64,000 nt of DNA from Gemmata massiliana (GTDB lineage Bacteria > Planctomycetota > Planctomycetia > Gemmatales > Gemmataceae). The position numbers and the translations under genes were made by a program. The notes beneath the pieces were generated by a model. It made no database searches and was not told the origin of the DNA. It was given only the letters and a program-made list of their open reading frames with translations. Where the stretch lies: assembly GCF_901538265.1 (NCBI RefSeq), contig NZ_LR593886.1, forward strand, positions 4,733,738 through 4,797,737, given 5' to 3'. Of the stretch, positions 44,368 to 53,250 are shown piece after piece (the stretch's first letter is position 1; every line of letters begins with the position of its first letter).

Positions 44368-45056
44368 GACCGTCACCGGGGGTGAGTGCGGAGAGGGACC
44401 GTAGGCGGGCTTAACAAGGTTATGGTAAGTCGGGTGGCAACCTTCATCTAGCCCAAAAATCACATCTCCAATGTCGGGCAGCAATTCGTCGGCACCGGCG
44501 GACTCCCGCTTTGCGTTCGGCCCCGCATAGATCGCCCGGAACACGACCGAGAGTTCCGATTGTTACAAATGGGTCGGTGCGTGTTGTTGGGAAGCTGGGG
44601 GAGGGTGATGAGGATTTTCGGCGCTGCGCGGGCGCGTAGTCCGAAATTTCTTCACTGTCTACCCTCGACGCAAGAAATTTCAGATTTCGCCTATTTTTTC
44701 TTCAAATGCCGCGTATAGTCAAATCAGCCTCCGGGGGCGGACCCCGGAAGGTTAGGAAGATTTTGGACAGGTCTTCGCGTACTCGGTCTGGTATTTCGGC
44801 GGATCGGCTTTGAAGCCTAGAGACAGTTCACGACTGCCTTGCGGACGCTCCCAAGCTCGTCAAGCTGGCCTGTTCCACGGTACGCCCCTCTTCGTCGGTG
44901 GTCCTGTACTCGCGACACAACCAAAACACGTTCGCGGCGGCACCCTCGTGTCGAGCGGTGGTCTGTTCACACACGTCTTCCCGGGCGCGATGTCGCGTTC
45001 GGTTCAGTTGAGTTCCCGAACGGGTCGGTGAAGAAGCTCGCTCGGGGAGGGATGAC
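44368..45056. other. Intergenic region upstream of the RNA-binding protein gene
   Basis: Roughly 690 bases between divergent genes. It contains a TATAGT-like element near 44713 and a small hairpin at 44730-44748 (TCCGGGG/CCCCGGA). The long leader before the RRM gene (ribosome site GGGGAGG at 45044-45050) may carry cold-shock-type regulation. No gene is supported. Confidence 0.5.
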
Positions 45057-45470
45057 ATGGCCAGCAAGAATCTTTACGTCGGCAACCTGCCGTTTACGAC
45101 GACGCAGGCGGATCTGGAGCAGCTCTTCGGGCAGTACGGCACGGTCACCAAGGTACAGGTGATCTCGGACCGGGAAACCGGCCGGAGCCGCGGGTTCGGG
45201 TTCGTCGAAATGTCCAGCGGGGCCGAAGAAGCCGTCGCCGCTATGAACGGCGCCGAGTACCAGGGCCGCCGGTTGACCGTCAACGAGGCCAAGCCGCGTG
45301 AAGAGCGCCCGCGTGGGGGCGGCGGTGGCGGTGGTTACGGTGGTGGCGGTGGCGGGTACGGCGGTGGTGGTGGCGGCGGTCGCCGGGGTGGTGGCGGTGG
45401 CGGGTACGGTGGGGGCGGTGGTGGTGGCTACGGCGGCGGGTACGGCGGTGGCCGCGGCGACCGTTACTAA
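45057..45470 (+). CDS. RRM-domain RNA-binding protein, glycine-rich tail
   Basis: This encodes 137 residues. The RRM is at residues 3-80, with RNP2 LYVGNL (6-11) and RNP1 RGFGFVEM (45-52). The remainder is Gly-rich with Tyr/Arg (GGGYGGGGGGYGGGG-type), as in bacterial and plant glycine-rich RNA-binding proteins that act as RNA chaperones, often cold-induced. A strong ribosome site precedes it and a good terminator follows. The long AT-rich leader is consistent with leader-mediated control, which is inference. Confidence 0.93.
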   Translation: MASKNLYVGNLPFTTTQADLEQLFGQYGTVTKVQVISDRETGRSRGFGFVEMSSGAEEAVAAMNGAEYQGRRLTVNEAKPREERPRGGGGGGGYGGGGGGYGGGGGGGRRGGGGGGYGGGGGGGYGGGYGGGRGDRY

Positions 45471-45510
45471 GCGAACCGCCCACGACATCAACTGATTGAA
45501 CAAATCGCGT

Positions 45511-45546
45511 GGCCGACCCAAGTTGGGTCGGCCGCATTTTTTATGG
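45511..45546 (+). terminator. Intrinsic terminator of the RRM gene
   Basis: A 10-bp stem GGCCGACCCA/TGGGTCGGCC (AGT loop) is followed by GCATTTTTTATGG, with a run of six Ts. It lies 40 bases past the stop at 45470. Confidence 0.9.
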
Positions 45547-45745
45547 CCCGAGCGGGGAAATGAATCGCCCGGCTGAGAATTTTACTATATTTTAGTACAC
45601 TTATCGCGTATAATGCCCAGAAATGAGCGGTGCCCCGAACTAGTCGTGTGCCGAAACGTGAGAAAACGCGGTACTTGGAGCGCAGTTGCACGATTATGTA
45701 GTTGTGGGCGCGGACCAGCGCAAACAAGCCATCTGGGAGAGAGCG

Positions 45746-46018
45746 GTGGAACCGAATTACGCGGACATTCTGAAGAAGTTGTGGCGACGCATCAGGGCGC
45801 GCGAGGCCTCGATTAGAGGGGACGCGGAGCTGATCGCTCTCTCTTCCGTCGCGAGCACGGAGCGCGCGATCGTGGACCGGATGTGGGACCGGTTGCGCCA
45901 AATTAAGGAGCGTAATTTCGCACGGGACGCAGAAACCGCCGTGGACCTGGACGCGATCGAGGTGATCGTAAAGAGCGGTGTGCTGGATCGCGGCCGTGTT
46001 CTCAGCGCTCGGAGTTAG
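45746..46018 (+). CDS. Small hypothetical protein
   Basis: This encodes 90 residues from GTG 45746 with GGGAGAG before it. It starts MEPNYADILKKLWRRIRARE and runs helical (LIALSSVASTERAIVDRMWD, LDAIEVIVKSGVLDRGRV). A TTG further upstream would add 20 residues of less convincing sequence. No motif is recognised. The codon bias and composition match the genome, so it is probably real. Confidence 0.5.
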   Translation: MEPNYADILKKLWRRIRAREASIRGDAELIALSSVASTERAIVDRMWDRLRQIKERNFARDAETAVDLDAIEVIVKSGVLDRGRVLSARS

Positions 46019-46226
46019 CCGCCGGCTCGATTACAGGGCAAAATGTTAGCCGCGCGGCCGGGGTTTCGCTTGGAAACGTGCGTATCGAACCGGCCGGGCG
46101 GGAAGTGTTAGCAATTGTTAGCCGCAGATCGCTGGTCGGAGAATTGCGAAAAAAGTCGGAACAAATCTGCCGTGACCGACCAACTCTGTCCGGACGCCAC
46201 CCGCGGGCGAGCGTCAGGAGACAGCC

Positions 46227-48017
46227 GTGTCAATGTCGGAGAAATCGCTCGTCCACCTGTTCCCGGATCTCGCACGGTACCGCTACGAGGGCGTCCCCGA
46301 TGACGCGCTCGTGGGTCGGTACGTCCACGAGCGCGACGAGGGAGCATTCACCGAACTGGTTCAGCGCCACGGGGCGATGGTGCTCGCCGTTTGCCGGCGG
46401 GTTCTGCGCAACTCCGCCGACGCGGACGACGTCTTCCAGGCCACATTCATGGTGCTGGCGCGTAAAGCGGACGCGATTCGGCCCGCGGGGGCGGTCGGTC
46501 CGTGGCTTCATGGCGTCGCGTTCCGGACCGCGCGGGAGGCCCTTCGGCGGGCCGCTCGGCGGCGAGCGAAGGAGAGTCGTGTGGTGCCCCGCGAACCGAT
46601 CCCGGAACCCGTCGCGCCGGACGTGCGGCACGTGCTCGACGCCGAACTGGACCGGCTCCCGAAGGCGTTCGCGCGGGTTCTCGTGCTCTGCGACATGGAG
46701 GGGCGCACGCGGCGCGACGTGGCCGCGCTACTGGACTTGCCGGAAGGGACCGTTGCCAGCCGGCTCGCTCGCGCCCGCGAGATGCTCGCGGCGCGCCTCA
46801 CTCGGCGCGGCGTCGGCCTGTCGGTAGGGGCACTGGCCACCGTTTTGTCTGCGGACCCGGGCGCTGCGGTGCCACCTGAGCTACTCGCGGGAACCGTGCG
46901 ATCGGCGCTCACGTTCGGAGCGGGGCGCACAGTCGAGGCCGTTTCTCCCAGCGTCCTTGAGTTGACCAATACCGTGCTGCGTGCCCACAGCACGCGACTG
47001 AAGTTCCTCATCGTGGGTTTAGTGGTCGCGGTGGCGGGCGTCGGCGGGTGGGCCGCAATGAGCGAGACCCGGCCGCGACAGCCCGATCCCGAACGCACAA
47101 GCTCCGCGATCAGCGATGTTGCGAAGCAACCGCAACCGGTTCCGGTTCTTAACCCCGCAGCCGCGCTTCGCACGCAGTTGGCCGGTGTGTGGAAGGTGGA
47201 CGCAGGCGTTCGAGACGGGCGCCCTCTAACTGACTGGGAGAAGAACGGGTTCCGGTTCGATTTCAACCTGTCAGGCGCTTTGACCATTTACCGCGGGCTG
47301 ATTCAGGATCAGCGCGCGTTTACCTGGACCATCGAGCCGAATGCCGCGCCTCCAACGATCGTGTTGACTCCACCTAACGCCAACGCAGTCGGAGCGGTCC
47401 GCGTAGCTTTCGAGCTTCGAGAGGGTTCTCTCACCCTGTCGTGGGACGACCCACAGACGGGCCGAGGGAACCCGCGCGCCGCGAGGGGAGTGAGCAGCCG
47501 ATTGACGCTCTCGAAGGTGGCGTCGGCGAGTTCTTCCACCGAGTTGGTGGTCGCTCCGGCCGCACAAAACGTTGTCGGGACGCGGCTCGCGGGTTCGTGG
47601 GAAGCGGACGGCGCATTGAACGGGCGCCTGGGGCTTGCGGCAGAACCCGATCCGGACGAACCGCCGAGCAAAACCACGCTCACGTTCACAAGTGACTCAA
47701 CCGTCGCCCGCGACGTGCCGGCCGCGTACCGCGAACTGTTCGCTGAGAAGCGGGTCTACCTGTCCGGGGTCATGGCGGTGGCGCGCGGTTCGCGCAAGCC
47801 CGTGTCGTACCGGTTCCTGTTGATCGAGCACGCGGGTAACGCGCTCCTCGTTTACTTCGTTCCGCATCTGCGAGATGAGTGGAACTGTGAGGAGGCCGCG
47901 ACCGTGATGCTCGTGCCCGGCACGGAGCGAGAAAAGGATCTGCTGTTTCTGTCGGCGTTCGAGAACGCGCCCCACGCTCCGGTTGGAGGATTCCGGCGCG
48001 TCGAGGTGAAGAAATAA
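46227..48017 (+). CDS. ECF sigma factor fused to a transmembrane TIGR03067-like domain
   Basis: This encodes 596 residues. Sigma region 2 is at about 30-95 (FTELVQRHGAMVLAVCRRVL, DADDVFQATFMVLARKADAI). Region 4 is at about 140-195 (LDRLPKAFARVLVLCDMEGR, LLDLPEGTVASRLARAREML). One helix (LKFLIVGLVVAVAGVGG, about 258-275) leads to two beta-rich segments, the first beginning QLAGVWKVDAGVRDGRPLTD and the second RLAGSWEADGALNGRLGL. These starts look like TIGR03067, a repeat planctomycetes use in exported proteins. GTG 46227 fits the AGGAG at 46216-46220; ATG 46233 is an alternative. The LRR gene follows 29 bases on. Confidence 0.85.
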   Translation: MSMSEKSLVHLFPDLARYRYEGVPDDALVGRYVHERDEGAFTELVQRHGAMVLAVCRRVLRNSADADDVFQATFMVLARKADAIRPAGAVGPWLHGVAFRTAREALRRAARRRAKESRVVPREPIPEPVAPDVRHVLDAELDRLPKAFARVLVLCDMEGRTRRDVAALLDLPEGTVASRLARAREMLAARLTRRGVGLSVGALATVLSADPGAAVPPELLAGTVRSALTFGAGRTVEAVSPSVLELTNTVLRAHSTRLKFLIVGLVVAVAGVGGWAAMSETRPRQPDPERTSSAISDVAKQPQPVPVLNPAAALRTQLAGVWKVDAGVRDGRPLTDWEKNGFRFDFNLSGALTIYRGLIQDQRAFTWTIEPNAAPPTIVLTPPNANAVGAVRVAFELREGSLTLSWDDPQTGRGNPRAARGVSSRLTLSKVASASSSTELVVAPAAQNVVGTRLAGSWEADGALNGRLGLAAEPDPDEPPSKTTLTFTSDSTVARDVPAAYRELFAEKRVYLSGVMAVARGSRKPVSYRFLLIEHAGNALLVYFVPHLRDEWNCEEAATVMLVPGTEREKDLLFLSAFENAPHAPVGGFRRVEVKK

Positions 48018-48046
48018 GGCAGCAAGTCGCCCGAGGAGTGCGAGAG

Positions 48047-49642
48047 ATGTTCGTGTACCGAGGCATTTTGATCGCCGGTGCCGTCCTGCTCGGCTTCGCG
48101 CCGGTAAGTGCCGGGGCACCGGTGCCCCCACCGGCACCGAGTCCCGTTGGCACGTGGTGGGTCGAGGGGAACGGCTTCTATGGCGAACTCGTCATCAAGG
48201 AGATCAAGGATGGGAAAATCGATGGGACGATTTACGACCAGCCCATTTCCGGAACTTACGACGCGAGCACGAACAAGCTGACGTTCACGCGGTTCCAGAA
48301 CGCGGACGATAAGACGGGGTGCCAGGTGTGGACCGGAACACTCTTGCCGCCCGCAGACGCGGAATCCAAGCAGGGCGGAATATCCGGGAGCTATAAGTCC
48401 ACCGCGGGTCCGGAGTGGGGGCAGGCGGGCAAAGAGTATTCGTGGTCGGCGTGGGGCAAAAACGAAGCCGCGGAACGCGCCCTGCGGTTCGTGTCGGAGC
48501 GCGGTGGACGGTTCGCACTCCCTCCCAAGGGGAGAGGGGTGTACACGTTCGAGAGTGTCCCGAAGGACAACCCGCGCGAACTGCTCCGGGTGCGGGCCTG
48601 TTTCGCGTTCGTGGGGCAGCTCGACCTCTCGGATATCCGGGTTCGTGACGAGGATCTCAAGGAACTCGCTGGGCTGAAGCGCCTTCACTACCTCATTCTC
48701 AACAACACAGCCGTGACCGGAAGTGGGTTCGACGCGCTTTCTTCTGTGGAGCGCCTCCTTTGGGTCAGCATGGCCAATACGGAAGTCACGAGCGACGGAT
48801 TGAAGAAGATTGCCAAGATGCCCCACATCAACACGATCAATCTGGCCGGGGCAAAGGTGCCCAACGCGGACCTGAAAGAGCTGACGCCGCTCCGGGAGCT
48901 CTTACAACTCGATCTGAATGGTACGAACGTCACTGACGAGGGCTTGAAGGGGCTGGCCGGAATTCACACGCTCAAAGCCCTCAATCTGAACAACACCGCG
49001 ATCTCGGGTAAGGGGCTCGAGGAACTGGCCCATCTGAAGTACCTGGAAGTATTGAGCCTGAACAACACAACCCTGACGGACGACGGGATGAAGGCGATTG
49101 GGAAAGTGCTCAGCGTTCGCGAACTGCACCTGAAGAACGCCAAGGTCACCGAAGCGGGGCTAAAAGAGCTGGGGAGTCTGAAGAAACTGGTTCGTCTGGA
49201 CCTCCCCGGTACTCCCGTAACGGATTCAGTCCTGAGCGCGTGGAACGGTTTAAGTGACTTGGTCGCTTTGGACGCGAGTCGGAGCCGCGTTACGGATCAG
49301 GGATTCAAGGAACTCGCGCGCCTGAAGTCGCTGGAACGCCTGTACCTCGAAGGAACGTCCGTGACGGGGAAAGACGTTTCCAAATTGGCTGGTTTGAATC
49401 TCGATCAGCTCGACTTGAACTACACGAAAGTGGGCGACCTGGAACTGCGCGAACTGGCAAAATTAGGTAGCGTGCGATCTATTCAGCTCGACGGTACCGC
49501 CGTCACCGACGAGGGGCTGAACGACGAGGTCGTTCGGGGGTTGGATCACGTGGGCGTTTTGTTGCTGCGGAACACCAAGGTGACAAAAACACGGGTGGCG
49601 GAACTCAAGCAACAGGGGTTCCGGCGGGGCATCATTCGCTGA
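48047..49642 (+). CDS. Exported leucine-rich-repeat protein
   Basis: This encodes 531 residues from ATG 48047 (GAGGAG 8 bases upstream; the GTG at 48038 lies inside that site). A signal peptide (MFVYRGILIAGAVLLGFAPVSAGA) precedes a ~100-residue beta domain (GTWWVEGNGFYGELVIKEIK). The rest is ~14 leucine-rich repeats of the bacterial type, about 23 residues each (LKRLHYLILNNTAVTGSG, LLQLDLNGTNVTDEGLKGLA, LEVLSLNNTTLTDDGMKAIG). The repeats form a curved binding surface; the partner is unknown. It is the second gene of the operon with the membrane-tethered sigma factor, so it may be its signal receptor. That link is inference. Confidence 0.88.
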   Translation: MFVYRGILIAGAVLLGFAPVSAGAPVPPPAPSPVGTWWVEGNGFYGELVIKEIKDGKIDGTIYDQPISGTYDASTNKLTFTRFQNADDKTGCQVWTGTLLPPADAESKQGGISGSYKSTAGPEWGQAGKEYSWSAWGKNEAAERALRFVSERGGRFALPPKGRGVYTFESVPKDNPRELLRVRACFAFVGQLDLSDIRVRDEDLKELAGLKRLHYLILNNTAVTGSGFDALSSVERLLWVSMANTEVTSDGLKKIAKMPHINTINLAGAKVPNADLKELTPLRELLQLDLNGTNVTDEGLKGLAGIHTLKALNLNNTAISGKGLEELAHLKYLEVLSLNNTTLTDDGMKAIGKVLSVRELHLKNAKVTEAGLKELGSLKKLVRLDLPGTPVTDSVLSAWNGLSDLVALDASRSRVTDQGFKELARLKSLERLYLEGTSVTGKDVSKLAGLNLDQLDLNYTKVGDLELRELAKLGSVRSIQLDGTAVTDEGLNDEVVRGLDHVGVLLLRNTKVTKTRVAELKQQGFRRGIIR

Positions 49643-49666
49643 TTGATTTGGTTCTGTGGGTGCTGT

Positions 49667-49709
49667 GCCGGAGAATTCGCGGGGAACATTCCCGTGCGAA
49701 TCCTCCGGC
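49667..49709 (+). terminator. Imperfect hairpin after the LRR gene
   Basis: GCCGGAGAATTCGCGGGGAA pairs with TTCCCGTGCGAATCCTCCGG with a few mismatches, 24 bases past the stop at 49642. It is followed by no clear T-run. Probable terminator. Confidence 0.5.
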
Positions 49710-49779
49710 CTCGTGTGCGTAACAGCTCGTGCGGTTCCGTAGCATACTTCCATCTCGCTCTCGCATTTGGAGGTTTGGC

Positions 49780-51237
49780 ATGTCTGCTACTCTCCCAGTG
49801 AAGAACCGCCAACTGTACATCGACGGCGCGTGGTGCGACTCCTCGACCGGCAAGAAGCTCGGGGTCATCAACCCAGCCACAGAAGAGACGATCGCGGAAG
49901 TCAGCTTCGGGAACCGGGCGGACGCGGCCCGGGCCGTCGCTGCGGCGTCCGCTGCGCTCCCGGCGTGGATGAAACTGACCGCTTACGACCGGGCCAAGGT
50001 GCTGAAGAAGACCGCCGACCTCATGCGCGAGCGCGCGGACGCGCTGGCCCGCACGATGACGATGGAGCAGGGGAAGCCCCTCGTCGAAGCGAAGGGCGAG
50101 GTGATGCACTCCGCCGACACCTTCGAGTGGTTCGCGGAGGAGGGGAAGCGGGCCTACGGGCAGGTGATCCCGCAGACGAACCCGGCCAAGCGCCACATGA
50201 CCATCAAACACCCGGTCGGCGTGGTCGGGGCCATCGGTCCGTGGAACTTCCCCATCACGCTCCAGGCGCGGAAGATCGCGCCCGCGCTCGCGGCCGGCTG
50301 CACCATCGTGTGCAAGCCCGCGAGCCAAACTCCGCTTTCGCTCATCGGCGTATTCGAGTGCCTCATCGACGCGGGGCTGCCGAAGGGCGTCGCCAACATG
50401 GTGATCGGCTCGGCCAACGAGATCAGCGACGAGTTCATGCAGAACGAGGCGGTGCGGAAGATCAGCTTCACCGGTTCGACGGCCGTGGGCAAGCAACTGA
50501 TGAAGCAGGCCGCGGACCAAGTGAAACGGCTCAGCCTGGAACTCGGCGGGCACGCCCCGTTCATCGTGTTCCCGGACGCGGACCCGGAGGTCGTTGCGAA
50601 AGCCGCAGTGCTCGGTAAGTTCCGCAACAACGGGCAGGTGTGCATCAGCCCGAGCCGGTTCTTCGTTCACAAAGACATCGAGAAGCGCTTCACGGAGGTC
50701 GCGGTCGCCGAGGCGAAGAACCTCAAGTTGGGCAACGGACTCGACGAGGGCGTCGTGGTCGGGCCGATGTTCGAGAAGAAGGCGCTGGAAGGAACGCAAG
50801 CTCTGATCGACGACGCTAAGGGTAAAGGCGCAAAGATTCTGACCGGGGGCGGAAAGTCCACGCGGTTCGAGCGCGGGTACTTCTTCGAGCCGACCGTGCT
50901 GTCGGGTTTATCGCAAGACGCCCGGATTCTCACGGACGAACCGTTCGCGCCCGTGATGCCGGTACTGGACTTCTCGAAACTCGACGACGTAATTGCCGCC
51001 GCGAACAACACGAAGTATGGTTTGGCGGCGTATGTGTTTACGAACGACTTGAGTGTCGCGTGGCGGATGGCAGAGGGGCTGGAAGCCGGGATCATTGGTT
51101 TGAACGATCCGGTTCCCGCAACGCCTCAATGCCCCTTCGGGGGGATGAAAGAATCTGGCATGGGGCGCGAACTCGCCCATGAGGGGCTAGAAGCTTATCT
51201 CGAAACGAAATACGTATCGATGATGCTTCGCGGGTGA
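49780..51237 (+). CDS. gabD: NAD(P)-dependent succinate-semialdehyde dehydrogenase family
   Basis: This encodes 485 residues of an aldehyde dehydrogenase that oxidises succinate semialdehyde to succinate, feeding 4-aminobutyrate breakdown into the TCA cycle. It starts MSATLPVKNRQLYIDGAWCD (GGAGG 6 bases before). The cofactor site has PWNFPITLQARKIAPALAAG and CKPASQTP. The catalytic Glu is in LELGGHAPFIVF and the nucleophile Cys in RNNGQVCISPSRF. GMKESGMGRELAHEG is near the end. Both catalytic residues are present and the length is typical. The substrate name rests on similarity; other aldehydes cannot be excluded. Confidence 0.9.
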   Translation: MSATLPVKNRQLYIDGAWCDSSTGKKLGVINPATEETIAEVSFGNRADAARAVAAASAALPAWMKLTAYDRAKVLKKTADLMRERADALARTMTMEQGKPLVEAKGEVMHSADTFEWFAEEGKRAYGQVIPQTNPAKRHMTIKHPVGVVGAIGPWNFPITLQARKIAPALAAGCTIVCKPASQTPLSLIGVFECLIDAGLPKGVANMVIGSANEISDEFMQNEAVRKISFTGSTAVGKQLMKQAADQVKRLSLELGGHAPFIVFPDADPEVVAKAAVLGKFRNNGQVCISPSRFFVHKDIEKRFTEVAVAEAKNLKLGNGLDEGVVVGPMFEKKALEGTQALIDDAKGKGAKILTGGGKSTRFERGYFFEPTVLSGLSQDARILTDEPFAPVMPVLDFSKLDDVIAAANNTKYGLAAYVFTNDLSVAWRMAEGLEAGIIGLNDPVPATPQCPFGGMKESGMGRELAHEGLEAYLETKYVSMMLRG

Positions 51238-51521
51238 ACGGATTTCTTGTGGGACATGCGTAACAGAACCGCGCTGAGCACGCTTTGGTGGAAAGGGAAG
51301 GACGTCCTACGACGTTCCGTGAGTGGTTGGAGTGTATTCGGAGTGAACTCTGGGAACTGCAAAAACGGTCCAAAAGTCGGGATCGGTAACCGCGGAATGG
51401 TCCGTGATCTCCGAAAAAACTCTACCCAAGACCCGACGGACGTGGTAAAGATGTGGATGGTCTGTTACGAATAGTATCAGTAACGCCCAAGCAACGGGGC
51501 GCGCCTCGTTAGGTAATCGCC

Positions 51522-51815
51522 ATGACCCGTATGTCCCGTGAGTTCTCGCTCGTTCTACTCGGCGCCGGTCTGATGACCGCCGGGTACTTCGTGTGGCCGG
51601 AACAGAACTACGACAAAGAAGTCGACAAGCAGGCCGAAAAGCGCGTCGGTGGCCGGTCGCGGAGCGGCGGGGGCACGTTCATCTTCATCGGACACATCGG
51701 TGGCGGCGGTCCCTCGTCCGTGAGCGGCGGCGGGCGCTCCCCTGCGATGGCTAGCGTGTCGAAGGGTGGCTTCGGCTCCGTCGGCGGTCGTGTCGGCGGC
51801 GGATTCGGTGGCTGA
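51522..51815 (+). CDS. Small Gly-rich membrane-anchored protein
   Basis: This encodes 97 residues. A membrane helix is at the N-terminus (FSLVLLGAGLMTAGYFVW), then EQNYDKEVDKQAEKRV and a Gly/Ser tail (GGGTFIFIGHIGGGGPSS, GGFGSVGGRVGGGFGG). It precedes the glutathionylspermidine-synthase-like gene. In other bacteria a small lipoprotein-like gene of the YgiB type stands in that place, so this may be its counterpart, which is inference. A hairpin separates the two here. Confidence 0.65.
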   Translation: MTRMSREFSLVLLGAGLMTAGYFVWPEQNYDKEVDKQAEKRVGGRSRSGGGTFIFIGHIGGGGPSSVSGGGRSPAMASVSKGGFGSVGGRVGGGFGG

Positions 51816-51858
51816 TCCGGTGGCTGATCCGCGACGAGCGGAATGAACAGTCCCAAAG

Positions 51859-51922
51859 GTAGAAGGGAAAAAGGAACCTAACCCGCGTCGCGGGTGTTTC
51901 TTCCTTTTTCTCTTTTACCTTT
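51859..51922 (+). terminator. Terminator-like structure between the Gly-rich gene and the next
   Basis: A GC stem ACCCGCG/CGCGGGT near 51881-51895 sits inside a larger A-rich/T-rich match (AAGGGAAAAAGGAA with TTCCTTTTTCTCTTTTAC). The run of Ts after it favours termination or attenuation. Confidence 0.6.
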
Positions 51923-51954
51923 TTTATTTCCCCTCACTTTCCAGAAGGTGGACC

Positions 51955-53094
51955 GTGCGCCGGGTCACCGTCGATCCCCGACCCAACTGGCAGAAACGGG
52001 TCGAAGAGTTCGGGCTGTACTACCACACCCTCCGCGGCGAACCATACTGGGACGAATCCGCGTTCTACCAGTTCACGAACTACGAAATCGACGTTATCGA
52101 AGAGGCGACCAACGTACTTCACAAGATGTGTCTTGACCTCGTTCAAGAGGTCATCGACAAGCGCCTGTTCGGACTGTTCCTCATCCCTCAAGAGTTTGAA
52201 GAGTACGTCGTCCGGTCGTGGGAGAACGACGAACCGTCGGTGTACGGTCGGTTCGACCTCGCTTACGACGGTGTCGGCCCGCCCAAACTGCTCGAGTACA
52301 ACGCGGACACCCCGACGGCGCTCGTAGAGGCGTCCGTCGCGCAGTGGATGTGGCTCAAGGACGTGGACGAGCGCGGCGACCAGTTCAACAGCATCCACGA
52401 GCACCTGATCGACGCCTGGAAGGAAGTCCTCAAGCGCGATGGCGGGCCGATCCACTTCGCCGCGATGACCAAACTGGACACGCCCGAGGACTACATCACC
52501 GCGGAGTACATGCGGGACGTTGCGATCCAGGCCGGTGCGAAGACCTCGTTTATCGACGTTACCGACATCGGGTACGACCGCCCGCGCCGCGTGTTCGTGG
52601 ACAATACGGGGTTCCCGATCAACCGGTGCTTCAAACTGTACCCGTGGGAGTGGATGACGAAAGAAGAGTTCGCCCCGCACCTCCGCACCGCGCCGACCAA
52701 GTGGGTCGAACCGCCGTGGAAAATGATCCTCAGTTGTAAGAGCATCCTGCCGCTTTTGTACGAACGGCACCCCGACAGCCCGTTCCTGTTGCCGGCCTCG
52801 TTCGACCCGTTGACTGATGGGAGCTACGTGAAGAAGCCGATTCACGCGCGCGAGGGAGCGAACATCGAGGTCGTCGTCGGCGGGCGGGTCGCGCACAGCA
52901 CGGACGGGCCGTACCAGGGCGGGCCGTATGTGTACCAAGCACTCGCGAGCCAGTTGAAGCCGCACGACGGGCGCTACCCGGTGCTCGGGAGCTGGGTCGT
53001 GAACGGCGAGGCGTGCGGCATGGGCATCCGCGAAGACGTGTCACTCGTGACCGGTAACACGAGCCGCTTTATCCCGCATCAGATGGTGGGGTAG
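51955..53094 (+). CDS. Glutathionylspermidine synthase family protein (YgiC/YjfC type)
   Basis: This encodes 379 residues from GTG 51955 (AAGGTGG upstream). It fits the GSP_synth ATP-grasp family without the amidase half, as in E. coli YgiC and YjfC. Recognisable blocks are DPRPNWQKRVEEFGLYYHTL, GRFDLAYDGVGPPKLLEYNA (substrate site), WKMILSCKSILPLLYERHPD and YVKKPIHAREGANIEVVVGG with GGPYVYQALASQLKPHDGRY. ATP-grasp ligases of this family join a carboxylate to an amine; the true substrates of the short form are not established. A membrane-protein gene follows. Confidence 0.88.
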   Translation: MRRVTVDPRPNWQKRVEEFGLYYHTLRGEPYWDESAFYQFTNYEIDVIEEATNVLHKMCLDLVQEVIDKRLFGLFLIPQEFEEYVVRSWENDEPSVYGRFDLAYDGVGPPKLLEYNADTPTALVEASVAQWMWLKDVDERGDQFNSIHEHLIDAWKEVLKRDGGPIHFAAMTKLDTPEDYITAEYMRDVAIQAGAKTSFIDVTDIGYDRPRRVFVDNTGFPINRCFKLYPWEWMTKEEFAPHLRTAPTKWVEPPWKMILSCKSILPLLYERHPDSPFLLPASFDPLTDGSYVKKPIHAREGANIEVVVGGRVAHSTDGPYQGGPYVYQALASQLKPHDGRYPVLGSWVVNGEACGMGIREDVSLVTGNTSRFIPHQMVG

Positions 53095-53250
53095 TGTTGT
53101 AGTCGAAGGTCATTGAGTCGAAAGTCGTAACGTCGAAACCCGAATGTGCCCGGTACCTGTGTCATCGAATTAAGTCCGCAGGTGTCGAAACAAATCGGAA
53201 CACGCGACTTGAGGCCGTAATACGCGATTTGGGACTATCGGAGAGGTGGA

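Noticed and set aside
45309-45465. GGC/GGT-rich repeats considered as a tandem-repeat array or CRISPR-like element
   Set aside because: They encode the Gly-rich tail of the RRM protein in frame and lack unit/spacer structure.
51247-51474. 75-codon + frame after gabD
   Set aside because: Trp/Lys/Asn-rich with no ribosome site or homology sense; more likely non-coding.
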